NCBI GenBank assembly: GCA_016758905.1 | Contig: JAEPQZ010000007.1 | Location: forward strand, 743,595 to 807,594 | DNA: 64,000 bases | DNA from: Umbelopsis isabellina | Taxonomy: Eukaryota > Mucoromycota > Umbelopsidomycetes > Umbelopsidales > Umbelopsidaceae | Direction: 5' to 3' | Shown: positions 9,857 through 21,375 of the stretch, piece after piece | Layout: each line of letters starts with the position of its first letter | How positions within the stretch are numbered: the stretch's first letter is position 1 | The notes under the pieces: generated by a model | The model's input: only the letters and a program-made list of their open reading frames with translations | Databases searched by the model: none | What the model was told of the DNA's origin: nothing | Made by a program: the position numbers and the translations under genes

Positions 9857-11575
9857 TTGATTTGTGGGGAAAGAGACTTCAACTCCTGATTATTAGTTTG
9901 TTGAGGAAAAAATTTACATATCCCTTATATACTTGTAAAACTAATGATGAAATCGGTCTATCATCATTTGCCTTTTTAGGAAAAATTGTTACTCCACCTC
10001 CAATGATCGGTGCCAGGCGCACATCGTCATTGCCAATTTTCGCCAAGAGGAGAAAAAATCCTCTGTAAGGAACAAAAGTATCGAAAACACAGAAGCATTC
10101 TATGTTTATTGATGTATTGTAGCTCGATCTCCAAATAAGATTCAATTTATGTGTTTGTTGAATGACCAATGGACAGATACCCAGACCATTTGTAGGCTTT
10201 GGATCTAAATATTTGAAGCGAGCAATAATGCCTCCTTTTGTTCACTTGACAATGTATATCACATTACCCCGAAGCTGGTATCGGCGTTTGTCCGAAGATA
10301 AAAACATCCTCGTCGGATAATAATTTAAACTGTAGCAATTAGCAGAGATTAAGGTAGCACTACCTGAAAGCAACGCTATGTGAAGGCAACACTTTAATTC
10401 TGCAAGCCTCTTACACCTTGAACCCGATAATGTTGTCAAAAGGAAGGATCAGAAGCATTGATTCACTTCAGTTGACGGGGTCTTACTTCCGTCTCAGCAA
10501 CACGGACCAATGTAATATCATCATATCGACCTTCAAACGCATTTCAAAGCCCTAATTGAACGAGCGGATTGTGCTCTCACACATATCCGAGCTAGTTCGG
10601 TTGGACAACCTTTTGCGCTTGGAAAATTAAAAGTCCGATTTGTTACACAACCCTTAAAATTAGGCAAGAAATAATCATACTTTCAGCTATTCACACTGCT
10701 ATTTTATCGTGTTGGGGATTCTGAGCGGCCACTATACACGATGATATAGGCTACTATTTTTTTTTTAGCAGCAATGTTAGTGCTTTCTTTTAAAAATGCA
10801 TAACTACCAACATATTCGGCCGGCCATTGTCTTCAGACCAGATCGTAGACAATACTAACATGGCAATTACCATGGCTATTCCATGGCTCTTTACTGAAAT
10901 ATCCAGAAGTGACATCTCCTAATTTTGAGTACAATTTTGCCTCTATCGTAATTTCGGAACATAAGGGTTTTTTGTATTCACAGGAGATTCTATCTAAGCT
11001 CACATTTCATAATGATCAACATAACGCGAAGCTCAATCCTCAAACATCTTTCCACGTTTCCCAGCTCAAATGCGGCCAATTTATGCCTTATTATTGCCTT
11101 GAATTGACGCTTGCTATTGTAATTGCTTAAGATGTTATAAATAATTTGTGTGTGTAAATGCTTAGATGAACTGTTTAAAACATGAAGGAACAGTCTTCCT
11201 ATGCTCAACCAAATGCACCACAAAGAAAGTTTGATCACTATATAGTAGCTACTGACTTGCCCCATATTCATAGGAAGTTTCATTTCCGTATTGTTGATAT
11301 CTGCAGTCTTCTACATTATCAATGTATATTCTCTACCCTGAAGCCCAATGAGAGGCAGAATTATCATGGAAGCAACATAAAAGCACTACATCAAGATGGT
11401 GCCTTAAGTATATAGCAGTGTCACTTTAAAGATGACCAATGTGGAGCACTGCGCCTGGCAGAACAATGCTTTCAAATGAGAACCAATAAAAGTTGGCCGC
11501 GTTGAGTGGCTGCCTTTCAAAATGATAAATTGGACCCTGACTACTCGGGCAAGCCTTTGGATCTACTTCACGATA
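9857..11575. other. Long divergent intergenic region
   Basis: About 1.7 kb lies between the starts of the DUF1206 gene (-) and the PDI gene (+). All open frames are short, unconserved by eye and lack coding bias. Two CCAAT boxes lie near the PDI start (about 11434 and 11484). No tRNA-like, transposon-like or tandem-repeat structure was noticed. Confidence 0.5.
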
Positions 11576-13240
11576 ATGAGAATTTCTCTGCTGACGATTT
11601 TTGGCGCAACTTTGCTAGCGACATCTGCACAAGCGCTTTACGACAAGAATGGTCCTGTCCTAGAACTTACAGCGCAAAACTTCAAGGAAGAGGTCATGAA
11701 TGATGGGGTAAGTAATATGAGGAACTCATTCGAGCCAGTTTGACAGTTCAAAGAGCTAATGTCTATGTATGCAGCATCTGGTTGCAGTTGAATTCTATGC
11801 TCCCTGGTGTGGTCATTGCCAAAGGTTGAAATATAGCTTCTAGAAACGACTTACTTTTCGCTAAACTGATAGATCTTTATATTATGACAGACTAGCACCT
11901 GCTTGGAAAAAAGCCGCTGGTAATCTTAAGGGGCTTGTAAAAGTTGGGGCTGTTGACTGTGATCAAGACTCCAACAAGCCATTGTGCAGCCAATATGGCA
12001 TTCAAGGCTTCCCTACCATCAAGCTTTTTGCACCTAGTAGCGATCCATCCAAGAAAGCTACCAAGCGACCAACTGGTATGGCATAAAAAGTCTGGTAACA
12101 TTTACTTCAATTTCCTAAACCAATTAAATCAGACTATCAGGGACCTCGCGAAGCCAAACCAATCGTGGACCACTTGCTTGCTCTACAGCCATCCAATGTG
12201 CGTTTTGTCAAAGGAGATGCATCACAGGTCAAGTCCAAGAAGTCCATCAGCTTGAACGACTTTTTGGACACCGACGTAAGGAACTTTGAAAATTTATTGA
12301 TTTAAGGGAAACGGAAGAGACAAGTAATAACCAGGCTGCAATTTTGTAGAACTCAACCTTGCCGAAAGCTTTGTTATTCACGGATAAACCAACCACCACT
12401 CCCCTTTACAAAGCTTTATCTGTCGATTTTGCCGATCGAATGCTGTTTGGCGAAGTGAAGAAGTCAGTGAAAGAAGCAGTAGAGTCGTTCGGAATCAGCA
12501 AATATCCCACTTTGGTCGTTCTTACACCCGATTCAGGTGCAATTGAATATAGTGGCAAGCTAAAAAAAGATGCTCTTGAAGATTTTCTGAAACAACATGC
12601 TCTACCTGCTCCGGAACAATCAAAGAAAAAGAACAAATCAAAGGCTAAGAAAGATGAATCAAAGTCACAAAAGGACGACCCTACCAGTGAATCTAATTCT
12701 GCTTCCTGTAAGTTTGCTGCTGAAATTCCCTTTTTTGAGCCTCATGTGAATACTGTGGAGCTGACATTGTAGCTGCATAACGTACTAGTTGATCCCAAGG
12801 TCGCAAATTTAATGACAGACAAAGACCTTGAAGATCAATGTCTATCAAAAAGCGGAATTTGCGTCATTGCTATTCTCCCTGCTGTGGACGCAGAAGATGA
12901 ACGATCATCGAAGGAGCAAGCCGATGCTTTGCACATCTTGGAAGAAGTGAAAAGGCTTGACAACGAAAAGAATGGCAACCTCTCACCTTTCCTGTTCCAA
13001 TGGGCCGACGCCAATGTTGGTAAATCCATCATTACCAAGTTTGAGATGTCTCAGGATTATCCCACACTAGTGGTTGTCAAACCAACTAAACAGGTTTATC
13101 GACCATTCGTGGGAGCGTGGAATGAGAATAGCATTAAAACATGGTTAGATATTGTTGCTGCTGGTCGGTTTGCAGTATGGGATTACAAAGGTGACATTAG
13201 ACTTTCACCGGTCGAAAAATCTCCCAGGGACGAATTGTAG
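11576..13240 (+). CDS. P5/Mpd1-like protein disulfide isomerase, ER lumen
   Basis: Six exons (11576-11707, 11775-11824, 11891-12075, 12133-12275, 12350-12707, 12789-13240) join in phase and give 439 residues. The start at 11576 opens a signal peptide ([20 protein letters not shown]); an in-frame upstream ATG would add 18 residues in front of it. The first thioredoxin domain holds the active site [15 protein letters not shown] and the cis-proline motif GFPTIKLF. The two later thioredoxin-like units ([12 protein letters not shown] and [11 protein letters not shown]) lack a CxxC pair. A Lys/Ser-rich hinge near residue 280-305 separates them. The C-terminus is RDEL, a functional variant of the ER retention signal. 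It should catalyse disulfide formation and exchange in secretory proteins. With one catalytic site it resembles P5-type or Mpd1-type enzymes more than classical two-site PDI. Confidence 0.9.
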
Positions 13241-13344
13241 CGATCGATGAAACAATGAAACAAACTTTAAAACATATTATCCGCGAGCTGTTTAAACTGA
13301 AACAGTATTTCTCCCGTACCGTTTTCTAGCAACTGTTTTCCTTT

Positions 13345-13353
13345 TATATAAAA
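13345..13353 (+). promoter_or_regulatory. TATA box of the Kre9-like gene
   Basis: TATATAAAA stands about 60 bases before the ATG at 13411 and is followed by a pyrimidine-rich stretch. Its position and perfect consensus suggest a core promoter of a highly or inducibly expressed gene. Confidence 0.55.
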
Positions 13354-13410
13354 ACCTCTAGTCCTCTCAAAGTCTAATTCTCCAATCTGCTCTTTGTCAC
13401 TTTTAAAACA

Positions 13411-13755
13411 ATGAAACTCGTTTTTATCCTTCTAGCACTTTTTGCTATCGCTGGTACTCTAGCGAACTCTTTCAAAATAACGAAGCCACACAAATATCAA
13501 ACATGGAAAGTAGGAAGCACGCAGACAATTCAAATTTCCGGCGACTTTAAAGATGGTGATACGGTTGCCTTTTTCTTCAGCGAAAACCGATCCACCCTAC
13601 TTGGAGGTGGACCATCCCAGCAAAAGACCTTTAAAGTAACTGTTCCCGAGTGTGCAATTTCTCCTCCTGGAAACTACACAACATTGATCGCTGTCCAGCG
13701 TTTTGATAACTACCTTGATGCGGTTCAAGTTGCACCTATCAGAGTAATTGGTTAG
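13411..13755 (+). CDS. Small secreted Kre9/Knh1-like Ig-fold protein
   Basis: This intronless gene of 114 residues opens with a signal peptide (MKLVFILLALFAIAGTLA). The mature part starts SFKITKPHKYQTWKVGSTQ, the typical opening of the Kre9/Knh1 N-terminal Ig-like domain (Ser-Thr-rich GPI-anchored family). It continues through strands ending VTVPECAISPPGNYTT and VAPIRVIG. It is only this one domain. There is no Ser/Thr tail, no GPI signal and no Kre9 C-terminal domain. It has one cysteine and two NxT/NxS sites (NRS, NYT). In yeast the family takes part in beta-1,6-glucan assembly; a short free domain like this may be a wall-associated or effector-like protein. Confidence 0.8.
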   Translation: MKLVFILLALFAIAGTLANSFKITKPHKYQTWKVGSTQTIQISGDFKDGDTVAFFFSENRSTLLGGGPSQQKTFKVTVPECAISPPGNYTTLIAVQRFDNYLDAVQVAPIRVIG

Positions 13756-14325
13756 GGTTCAGCTGGTATCTCGCTCGTGTACATAGGCATCGGAACAGAC
13801 ATATCAAGGTCCCGAACAATCCAGCGCATAACTGTACATCACATTCATCTGAAGTTGTATAGATCTTTGTATATTTCTAATGATCACATATATAAATTAC
13901 TTTATTACAATTAAGAATTATTGTCTTTATTTCGCCGACTATTTTAGAAAGAAAAAAAAAAGCCCTACCAACTTGCCGGGAATTTTGATGCAAATTGGAA
14001 TCTCCGGCAGGTGATGTTTCAGCCGTCTCACAATTGTGAGTGAATACTGTGTGGTACGGACGTATCACAATGCCCGCATCCTCCACGAATTGTCCTGCAG
14101 TATTCATGCATCATCTAATCTCTTCATTTATTATTACTTCAAATGCTTAGCAACTGAAAATTGTTTTTCAAAGTTTCAGAAAGTGTGATTTTGGTGAAGT
14201 CCTGATTGAGACAAAAATGAGTGTTACTCATGTTTTCTTTGAAACGAAAATACATTGGTGAATAAAGAAAAAAATATGGAAAACGGAATATATTGCTGCA
14301 AATGCCAATTGTGCTTTAAATGTAA
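13756..14325. other. Convergent intergenic region
   Basis: The region lies between the 3' ends of the Kre9-like gene (+) and eIF5B (-). It is AT-rich and contains no supported gene. Confidence 0.5.
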
Positions 14326-17300
14326 CTAGTCAACACCCAAAATCTTTTTCAGCCTGACGACAAGTGCCCATTCCTCCTTGCTGAGATCATTTCTAAAACT
14401 CTCCTTGAGGACATCGATAGATTGTCTTGAAATCTTACTGTAGAACTCATCGGTCTCAGTGAAGTGTCTTCCGAATGTCTTTGGTGATTCGTAGACAGCA
14501 CATTCAACCTTGATGGCAACACCGCCACCAGAAGATCCCTTCTTTACAACCTCAACAGTCTTGTGGTTCTGTTCCATGGAGGTGACCTTTCCAAGGGTGA
14601 TAGTTTCTCTTACTTTCGTTTCAGGATCAGTTCTGATAACGCAAATCGGCGTACCAATGCGCAAAACACCTTCAACAACATCGACACCCATGATGATAGG
14701 ATCCTTCTTGTTGAAAATGGCTTGGGGAACCATCTTGAGAATACAAGGGAACACAGCTTGGGGAGCTTGATCTTTCCTCTTTTGTTCCAACAATTGCTGA
14801 TGGTAAGCAGTAAAAGCGTCGAACAAATGGTAAATGATCTCTGCCTTGAACACCTTGATACCCAATTCATTCGCAAGATCTTCAGCTTCCCTGTCGACCT
14901 TGACATCGAAACAAAGCATCACAGCAAACTCGCGAGCCTTTTCTAACATGACACTAGCTCTGTGCACATCTTTCTTGTGGACAGGTCCAATATTGATTCC
15001 GGACACGGGGATCTTGGACACTTTAAGGAATTCCAACAAGGCTTCCAAGGAACCAAGAGTGGATGCTTGTACCCAGACACCATGCCCACTTCGATCAATG
15101 GAACTCATCAAGTTGGTCAAATCAGACATGACTTCTTCTTTCAAGTCATCTTCGTCATCATCTGGACCACAAACAAGTAGACGTGAACCAGCAATTGCCT
15201 TTTCGAGATCTGGGGCAGAAATCTTGATACCAAGCGCAGCCTTTACTTCCTTATGATGGACATATGCAGACTTGACGCGGAGTTCACGCATTGGTTGTGG
15301 TGTCAACAGAGCACGTACTTGCGTTACAATAGGTCCATTCAAACCACATACAACGATCTTGTCGCCTTCACGCAACCAACCGTTAACTAGTACGACATCA
15401 ATGGTGGTGCCAAGACCTTCGATTACCTTGACTTCCAGAACAGTACACTCCAACTCGGTAATATACATGAGTTTGTCGCTCATACGAGTTTGGGTCAAGT
15501 TGACCAAAAGGTTCAACATATCTGGAATACCTTCACCAGTATGGGCTGATGTTGGAACCAAAGAAACGTACTTGGCAAAGTTCTTGTTATTATAGTAGAG
15601 GGTGGAGTTCAAACCTTGCTCAGCGAAAGCCAACATAGTCTGCTCGACACGGTTTTCGAATTCACGCTTTACGTGCTCGGTTTGTTGTGCAAGCGAATCT
15701 TGGAAACCATTGTCGGGAATCGGTTTCCAGCCGAAGAGACGATCAATCTTGTTCAAAGCGACAATGAAAGGTGTCTTACGATCGCGAAGCAAACGGATAG
15801 ATTCAAGGGTCTGTGGTTCCAAACCGTGCATGATATCGACAACAAGAATGGCGATGTTACAAAGGGAGCTACCCCGAGATCTGAGGTTGGTGAAAGACTC
15901 GTGCCCAGGGGTATCAATGATGAGCAAACCAGGTAATTTCAGTTCCTCGCCAATGGCTTTTTCACCGAGAACAGCAGTCTTTTGCTTAATAGCATCACCA
16001 GGGAAATAAGTAGCACCAATCTGTTGAGTAATACCACCTGCTTCACCTTCCTGGACATTAGTCTGACGAATCTTGTCGAGAAGCTTGGTTTTACCAGTAT
16101 CGACGTGACCAAGAATACAAGCAATAGGTGATCGAAGGTCGTCCTTGGTACGAGCTGCCAGAGCTTCTTTGTGACGCTCCATACGGCGTGCGGCAGCCTC
16201 TTCCTTCTTCTGCAATGCTTGTCTTTGAGTTGCAGTCAACTCCTCATCTGAAGAATCGTCATCTGAATCAGAGTAATCGGAGCTGTCTTCCTCACTTGAA
16301 TCTTCATCAGAATCTTCTTCTTCGTCTTCGTCAGAAGATTCTTCGGTAGCTGCGGCAGCCTTAGCAGGAGCGGCAGCCTTTGCAGGAGCAGGCTTAGTAG
16401 CGGGTGCAGTAACCTCTTTCTTCGCCTCAGCTTTTGGTGCCTCCTCCTCGTCTGCGCTGCTGGCATCCCAGCTATCCTTGACATCTTCTTCGCTTTCTTG
16501 ATCCCAGCTGTCCTTGATATCTTCACCTGCTTTTTCTTCAGGTTCAGAATCGGCAGCGTTCTCCCACGAATCTTCCTCTGTGGAGAATAGTCAGCAAATA
16601 TTACGACTTTCATCCATGGCGCATATGCTTAATCCCAACTATACCTTCATCAGCCTCTTCAGCTTCCTTCTTTTTAGCTTCCTCTTCTTCTTTGCGCTTC
16701 TTCTCCTCTTCTTCTAGGCGTTTCTTTTCCTCTTGTTGCTTGGCAATTTCCTCTTGTGATTGCTGACCCTTCTTCTTTTTACGGTTATCATAAACCGGTC
16801 GCTTGACTTTGTTATCACCGTCTTTGTTCATGAGACCTTCAACCTTAATACCAGCATCGATCATTTGTTGCAAACGACGCTGAGCATGCTGCTGAGCCTC
16901 CTTTTGAGCCTTTGTCAAAAGCTTTCCTTCTTTGCGAAGTTGTTCCTTCTTAGCCTATTTGAGCAGGAATTTGTTAACCCGGAATGCACTGATAGTATAA
17001 ACATCTGTCGACTTGCAATCATTACCCTCTCTTTCTCCTTCTTTTTCAGCTTGGCTTCCTCTTTCAACCTTTCTTCTTCAGCAAGACGCTTTTCCTCTTC
17101 TTCGGCGCGAGCTCTAGCTTCTTCCTCCAATCTTCGAGCTTCTTCTTCAGCAGCACGCTGTGCTTCCATCATTTTCTAAAGTGCTTCCATTTAGTAAAAC
17201 AGTAATCGTGCTGGCTGAACATGATAAAAAAGACATACTCTAAGAGCGGCAATGGGAGCACCACCTTTTTTCTTGCCCTTGGTGGGAGCCTCAACAGGAG

Positions 17301-18179
17301 CTTCTTCGACAGCTTCAGCCTTCTTTGTACCCTTCTTCTTCTTCTTTTTCTTATTCTTAGAATCTCCATCACCTTCTGCTTCATCAGCAGCCTCATCAGC
17401 TTCCTGCTGGGCCGATTCTGGAGCTGTAGTTGGCTGTTCTTCCTTTTGAGCATTTAGGATATTATCCAACTCCTCATCCTCTGCCTTTTGAGTAGTCTTC
17501 TTGTTAGCAGCAGCTTTCTTCTTGGCTTCCTTTGCCTTCTCCTTCTTGAGCTTTTCCTTCTCCTTCTTGGTCAAGATTCTGATCTCTCCAGTTTCGCCAT
17601 TCTCGTCAGGAAGAGGGGTTGCTGATCGAGAGTCTGAGGCCTGAGATCCAGCGTCAAGATCCTTCTTACCCTTCTTGCCTTTTTTATTCTTAGGCTGGTC
17701 TGCCCAGTCATAATCATCTTCTTCTGGCTCTTCTTCTGGAGCAGCTGGAGGTGTAGCAGGCGTATCGTCCAAATCTTCATCGGCGGTTGCCTTCTTGTTC
17801 TTTTTTCCCTTCTTCTTGGCGGCCTTGCTCATAAGAGCCATCAAACTAAAAAGTAATTACAAGTTTAGTGTCTGTAGGGATTTGAATTGGAATCTCAAGT
17901 CGTTCGAAAGACAGTTTGCATACCTGTCACCTTCTTCCTCATCGACATTGGCCAACACACCAAAATCAGAGGTATTGGAGTTGAAGTTTTGGACAGCTTC
18001 TTCGTCTTCCTGAGGGGGAATCTCAGTAGCAGCACCAGTAGCAGCGGCGTCTTCGGCGAACTCTTCATCCCTAAAGTTATTGAATGTTAGTTCTATGTCA
18101 CGATAAAATCGCTAAAATGTTATTATCAGCAGTACCAGTAGTCGTCTTTCTTCCTGTTTCCTCCTTTCTTCTTTCCCAT
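14326..18179 (-). CDS. FUN12: Eukaryotic translation initiation factor 5B
   Basis: Six exons (18179-18136, 18070-17924, 17845-17239, 17175-17026, 16954-16645, 16577-14326) join in phase and give 1,169 residues. The N-terminus [18 protein letters not shown] is typical of eIF5B. About 530 residues of Lys/Glu-rich charged sequence follow. The GTPase core has GHVDTGKTK (P-loop), DTPGHESF (switch II) and NKIDR, and then the beta-barrel and C-terminal helical domains ending KKILGVD. eIF5B is the IF2 homologue that joins the 60S to the 40S subunit in the cytosol. Length and architecture match the fungal family. A CACGTG site lies upstream of the start. The gene sits downstream of the fumarate reductase gene on the same strand. 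Confidence 0.97.
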
Positions 18180-18670
18180 TTTGCTTTATAAGTCAAAAGA
18201 TCTATGTCAAAGCTGCGGTTTCTCCAGGGCCATGTGTTTTAAAGCAACCAAAAAAAAAAACCAATCGGTTTGTGACGTTGAAAAGTCACGTGCTTAATCG
18301 TTCAGCGCTCAAAAGGGATAAAGAAGGTCATCATATCGATGGCACAGTAAATATCGAAGGCACAGTAGATGAATGTAACCGAGCACTAATAATAGATACG
18401 AAACCTAAATCTCTCAAGGGAGTATATATGCGATAATGAACAAGATCAGGTAATTTCAAGAGTAAAGACAAAATGGCTACTTCAAAACAAAATTTGAAAC
18501 AGACCGTATGGATAGATTTATTTTATTTATTCCTCGGCCGTACAAAGCCAAGTGGCAATCATTGATGTGTCTTATAATGGAGAGACAAACGGTTTGAAAT
18601 CTACAATCTGGATGCCTATTTTTTTTAGTCTTCAAATTTTGGATATAATAGAAATTGGATCATGTCATGC
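18180..18670. other. eIF5B upstream region
   Basis: Between the fumarate reductase stop and the eIF5B start. It contains a run of about ten A bases, a CCAAT box and a CACGTG site near 18250-18292, and no supported gene. Confidence 0.5.
18287..18292. promoter_or_regulatory. CACGTG E-box upstream of eIF5B
   Basis: A palindromic CACGTG sits about 108 bases before the eIF5B ATG, within 20 bases of a CCAAT box. In fungi this motif binds bHLH or Cbf1-type factors. Regulation is inference from position only. Confidence 0.4.
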
Positions 18671-20755
18671 TTATTTCTTGAGAGTGCCAATGATAGCAGA
18701 TGGTGCATACTTCTCGACAACGTCTGGCTTGTGAAGCATGTTGAATTCATCAGTAGCATCGCGACCAGCAAAGATGAGAATGGCCTTCTTGCCACCAGGA
18801 TGGTCGGGCAAGAACTCGGTTACATCAAGCACTTGACCGTTCACAATGACCCAGCAATCATCAGGCTTGTTGTGCTTAGCAACTTCCTCAGCAGTGTACT
18901 CTCCCATCTTCTTCGGGGCTTCTTCTTTCTTGATGTCACCAGAAGGTGGCTCAACAGCAGAGGTTTCTTGCTGCTGTTGTTGCTGGGGAGCACCAATTTG
19001 AGGAGCACCAGATGCACCAGGCCATGAAATCTCAAAGTTAACCTTTGGCTCATTGGGGTTGACAACGATATTGATGCCGATGCCTCCATTCAAGTGTTGG
19101 GCAATGTTGCCGAGACGTTGTTGAGCTACAGCGCTGCTGTTGTTGACAAGCTTGCCGAACAGGTGCTTGGAAGCAGTTGCGCCAGCAACGCGACCAAAGA
19201 CCACGCATCCAAGCAAGGAAGAGCCGCCGAGACGATTGGCGCCATGGACACCACCGCACATTTCACCAGCAGCGAACAAACCAGGGATAGCCTTGCCTGA
19301 AGCATCGTGAACTTCAGACTCAGGTGAGATCTCAATGCCACCCATAGTGTAATGAAGGACGGGTTGCATGTGAGCAACATAGAAGTAGTCGTCCATCTTG
19401 ATAGGGAAGTTATGGAAATATTTCTTTCCCCAGGGATCCTTCTCCTTACCATTGCAAATAGCATTGTAAGATTCAAAGGTCTTTTCCAACTTTTCGGGGG
19501 AGACACCCATGTCCTTGGCAAGTTCACGGCCGTTGGCAAACTTCTTCATGAGACCACGTCCAGTGTAATGTCTGCAGTGCCATTCAATTTCCTTTGAAGC
19601 AGCAGAGTTAAGAACAAGGCGAATCGGGAACTTGTTCTTCCACATCTCACCAGTGACATAGTCACGGTGGCCAAGTTCGTCACAGAAACGATCAGCTTCA
19701 GCGTTCAAAAGAATACCACCACAACCACGGAGAGCTTCGGCAGCCAAAAACTTGACCTTAGCATCGGGTTCATTGGGATCAACCAAACCAGTTGGGTGAA
19801 CTTGAACCTTTTCCAAATCGATGGTTTTGCCACCAATGGCAGCAGTCATCTTGATACCATCACCAGTGCAGTGATCACCGTTGGTAGTAGATCTATGGTG
19901 CAAGAGCGGTATGTGAATATCGGGTACGGGTTAAGCTGCGCGCGGAAAAGCTGGTAAACTCTATCGGAATACTTACAAGTCAAAGAGCTCAGGACGATGT
20001 TGCTTCAACAGGGAGTTTTCAGTGAAATCAGCAGCATAGCCACCAGTAGCCAGAACGACGGGACCGTGTTCTTGGTAAGTCTTGCCATCAGCACCCTTGC
20101 CAACAAGAGTATACTCGACACCAATGACATTCTTGTTCTCGTCTTGGATGAGCTTGTTGACATGAGCTCTCTTGATGATCTTTGCACGGTCAGGTTGCTT
20201 CTCGGCAGCTTCCTCGAAACCTTCCATAAGAGCATAGGTGATGGTCATGCCTGGGAATTGCTCCTTACCACGATGGGTACGTGGTTGGGAGTGGCCACCA
20301 AGACGGGAAACCAAACTCAAATCCAACTGAAATTTATCTTGCAACCATTCAACAGCGGAAGCACTCTTTCCGGTCAAGACTTGGACTAGCTCAGGTCGCA
20401 ATAAGTCACGAGCTGATCTAGCAGAATCTTCATAAAAGATTTCTGCAGAATCCTTAATGCCTAGCTTAACCTGTGTTCTAGTCAAAGCACCGTTGATACC
20501 GGAAGTTGCCTTGGTAGAGTTGCCGCTATTGTCGTAAAGGAAGAAATTAAGGTTAGTATAAATTGCGGGGGTGCACGTCGTTATCTCAGTCTCAGCCCAT
20601 TTTTTGCCTCAATTTCGCACTGTGACTTACCCAAAAAATGGATTTTTATCCAACAACAGGACATTACCACCTTGTTCGAGAATGGTATGAGCTGCAGCAA
20701 GACCTGACAAGCCTCCACCCACAACAATAATTTGGTTTTGCAAAGAGGAAGGCAT
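18671..20755 (-). CDS. Soluble FAD-dependent fumarate reductase fused to cytochrome b5
   Basis: Exons 20755-20631, 20525-19977 and 19892-18671 join in phase and give 631 residues. The N-terminus IIVVGGGLSGLAAA is the FAD dinucleotide fold. Other family blocks are GNSTKATSGINGA, HSQPRTHRG, TTNGDHCTGDGIKM, QVHPTGLVDP, the catalytic-region GHRDYVTGEMW, and AAGEMCGGVHGANRLGGSSL. This is the flavocytochrome/Osm1-Frd1 type that reduces fumarate to succinate and reoxidises FADH2, keeping redox balance at low oxygen. A Gln-rich linker leads to a C-terminal cytochrome b5 domain with the haem ligand motif LPDHPGGKKAIL and a second His in FNMLH. Yeast Osm1 and Frd1 lack this domain. No targeting peptide is visible, so a cytosolic site is likely. 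Confidence 0.93.
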
Positions 20756-21375
20756 GTTTGAATATGATTCAATAAGAGAGGGGAGAAGAGAGGAGGGAGA
20801 TATTCAATTCTGTCCGCCCATAGCACGATCAATGTCTTATATAAGGAAATCACGTGATTTATGCCAATCAGAATGGGTAAGTTGAAGGATCACCTGCCCT
20901 AGTTGTTTTCTCATGCCTAGCGTAGCACTTTACACGTGAAAAGAGTAAGGCTTTTTGCAAAAAAGCCGAGACTTCTTTCCTCTCTCCTATCAATAATCAA
21001 TGAAGTATACGCGAACAAGGATACATGTGATTGCTCTCGCTAATTGGAAGATAAAGTGCAGCTTTATATACCCCGCACTTTTTCAGCAGAGGGAAATAAA
21101 CGGGATTTAAGAGAGATAATATTATTTAAAAAGTCAGACAGCCACTATCAAGTTGACACTAGTTTGAACGGGAAATGATATGGGCTCACTAATCGACTTT
21201 GTGCTCGATATAAAAAGGTGGTGTGTTCTCTACAGGTTTTTCCCCGCATTTTCACAACTCCGAAGTGGAGAACAGTTGCACAAAGAGAGTGAAAGGGTAT
21301 TGGAAAAGCAATATATGATATATATGAAGGAGAGGAAGTGTGTTAATTATTTTGATAGAGGTAAAAATGGGGGTA
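20756..21375. other. Fumarate reductase promoter and kinesin 3' flank
   Basis: About 620 bases lie between the kinesin stop (21376) and the fumarate reductase start (20755), both on the minus strand. It holds a TATA palindrome and two CACGTG sites. The open frames are short and unsupported. Confidence 0.5.
20836..20856 (-). promoter_or_regulatory. TATA element and CACGTG box of the fumarate reductase gene
   Basis: The palindrome CTTATATAAG (20836-20845) lies about 80 bases upstream of the ATG. CACGTG follows at 20851-20856, and a second CACGTG stands at 20933-20938. This spacing suggests a TATA-driven, bHLH-responsive promoter; the regulator is not known. Confidence 0.5.
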
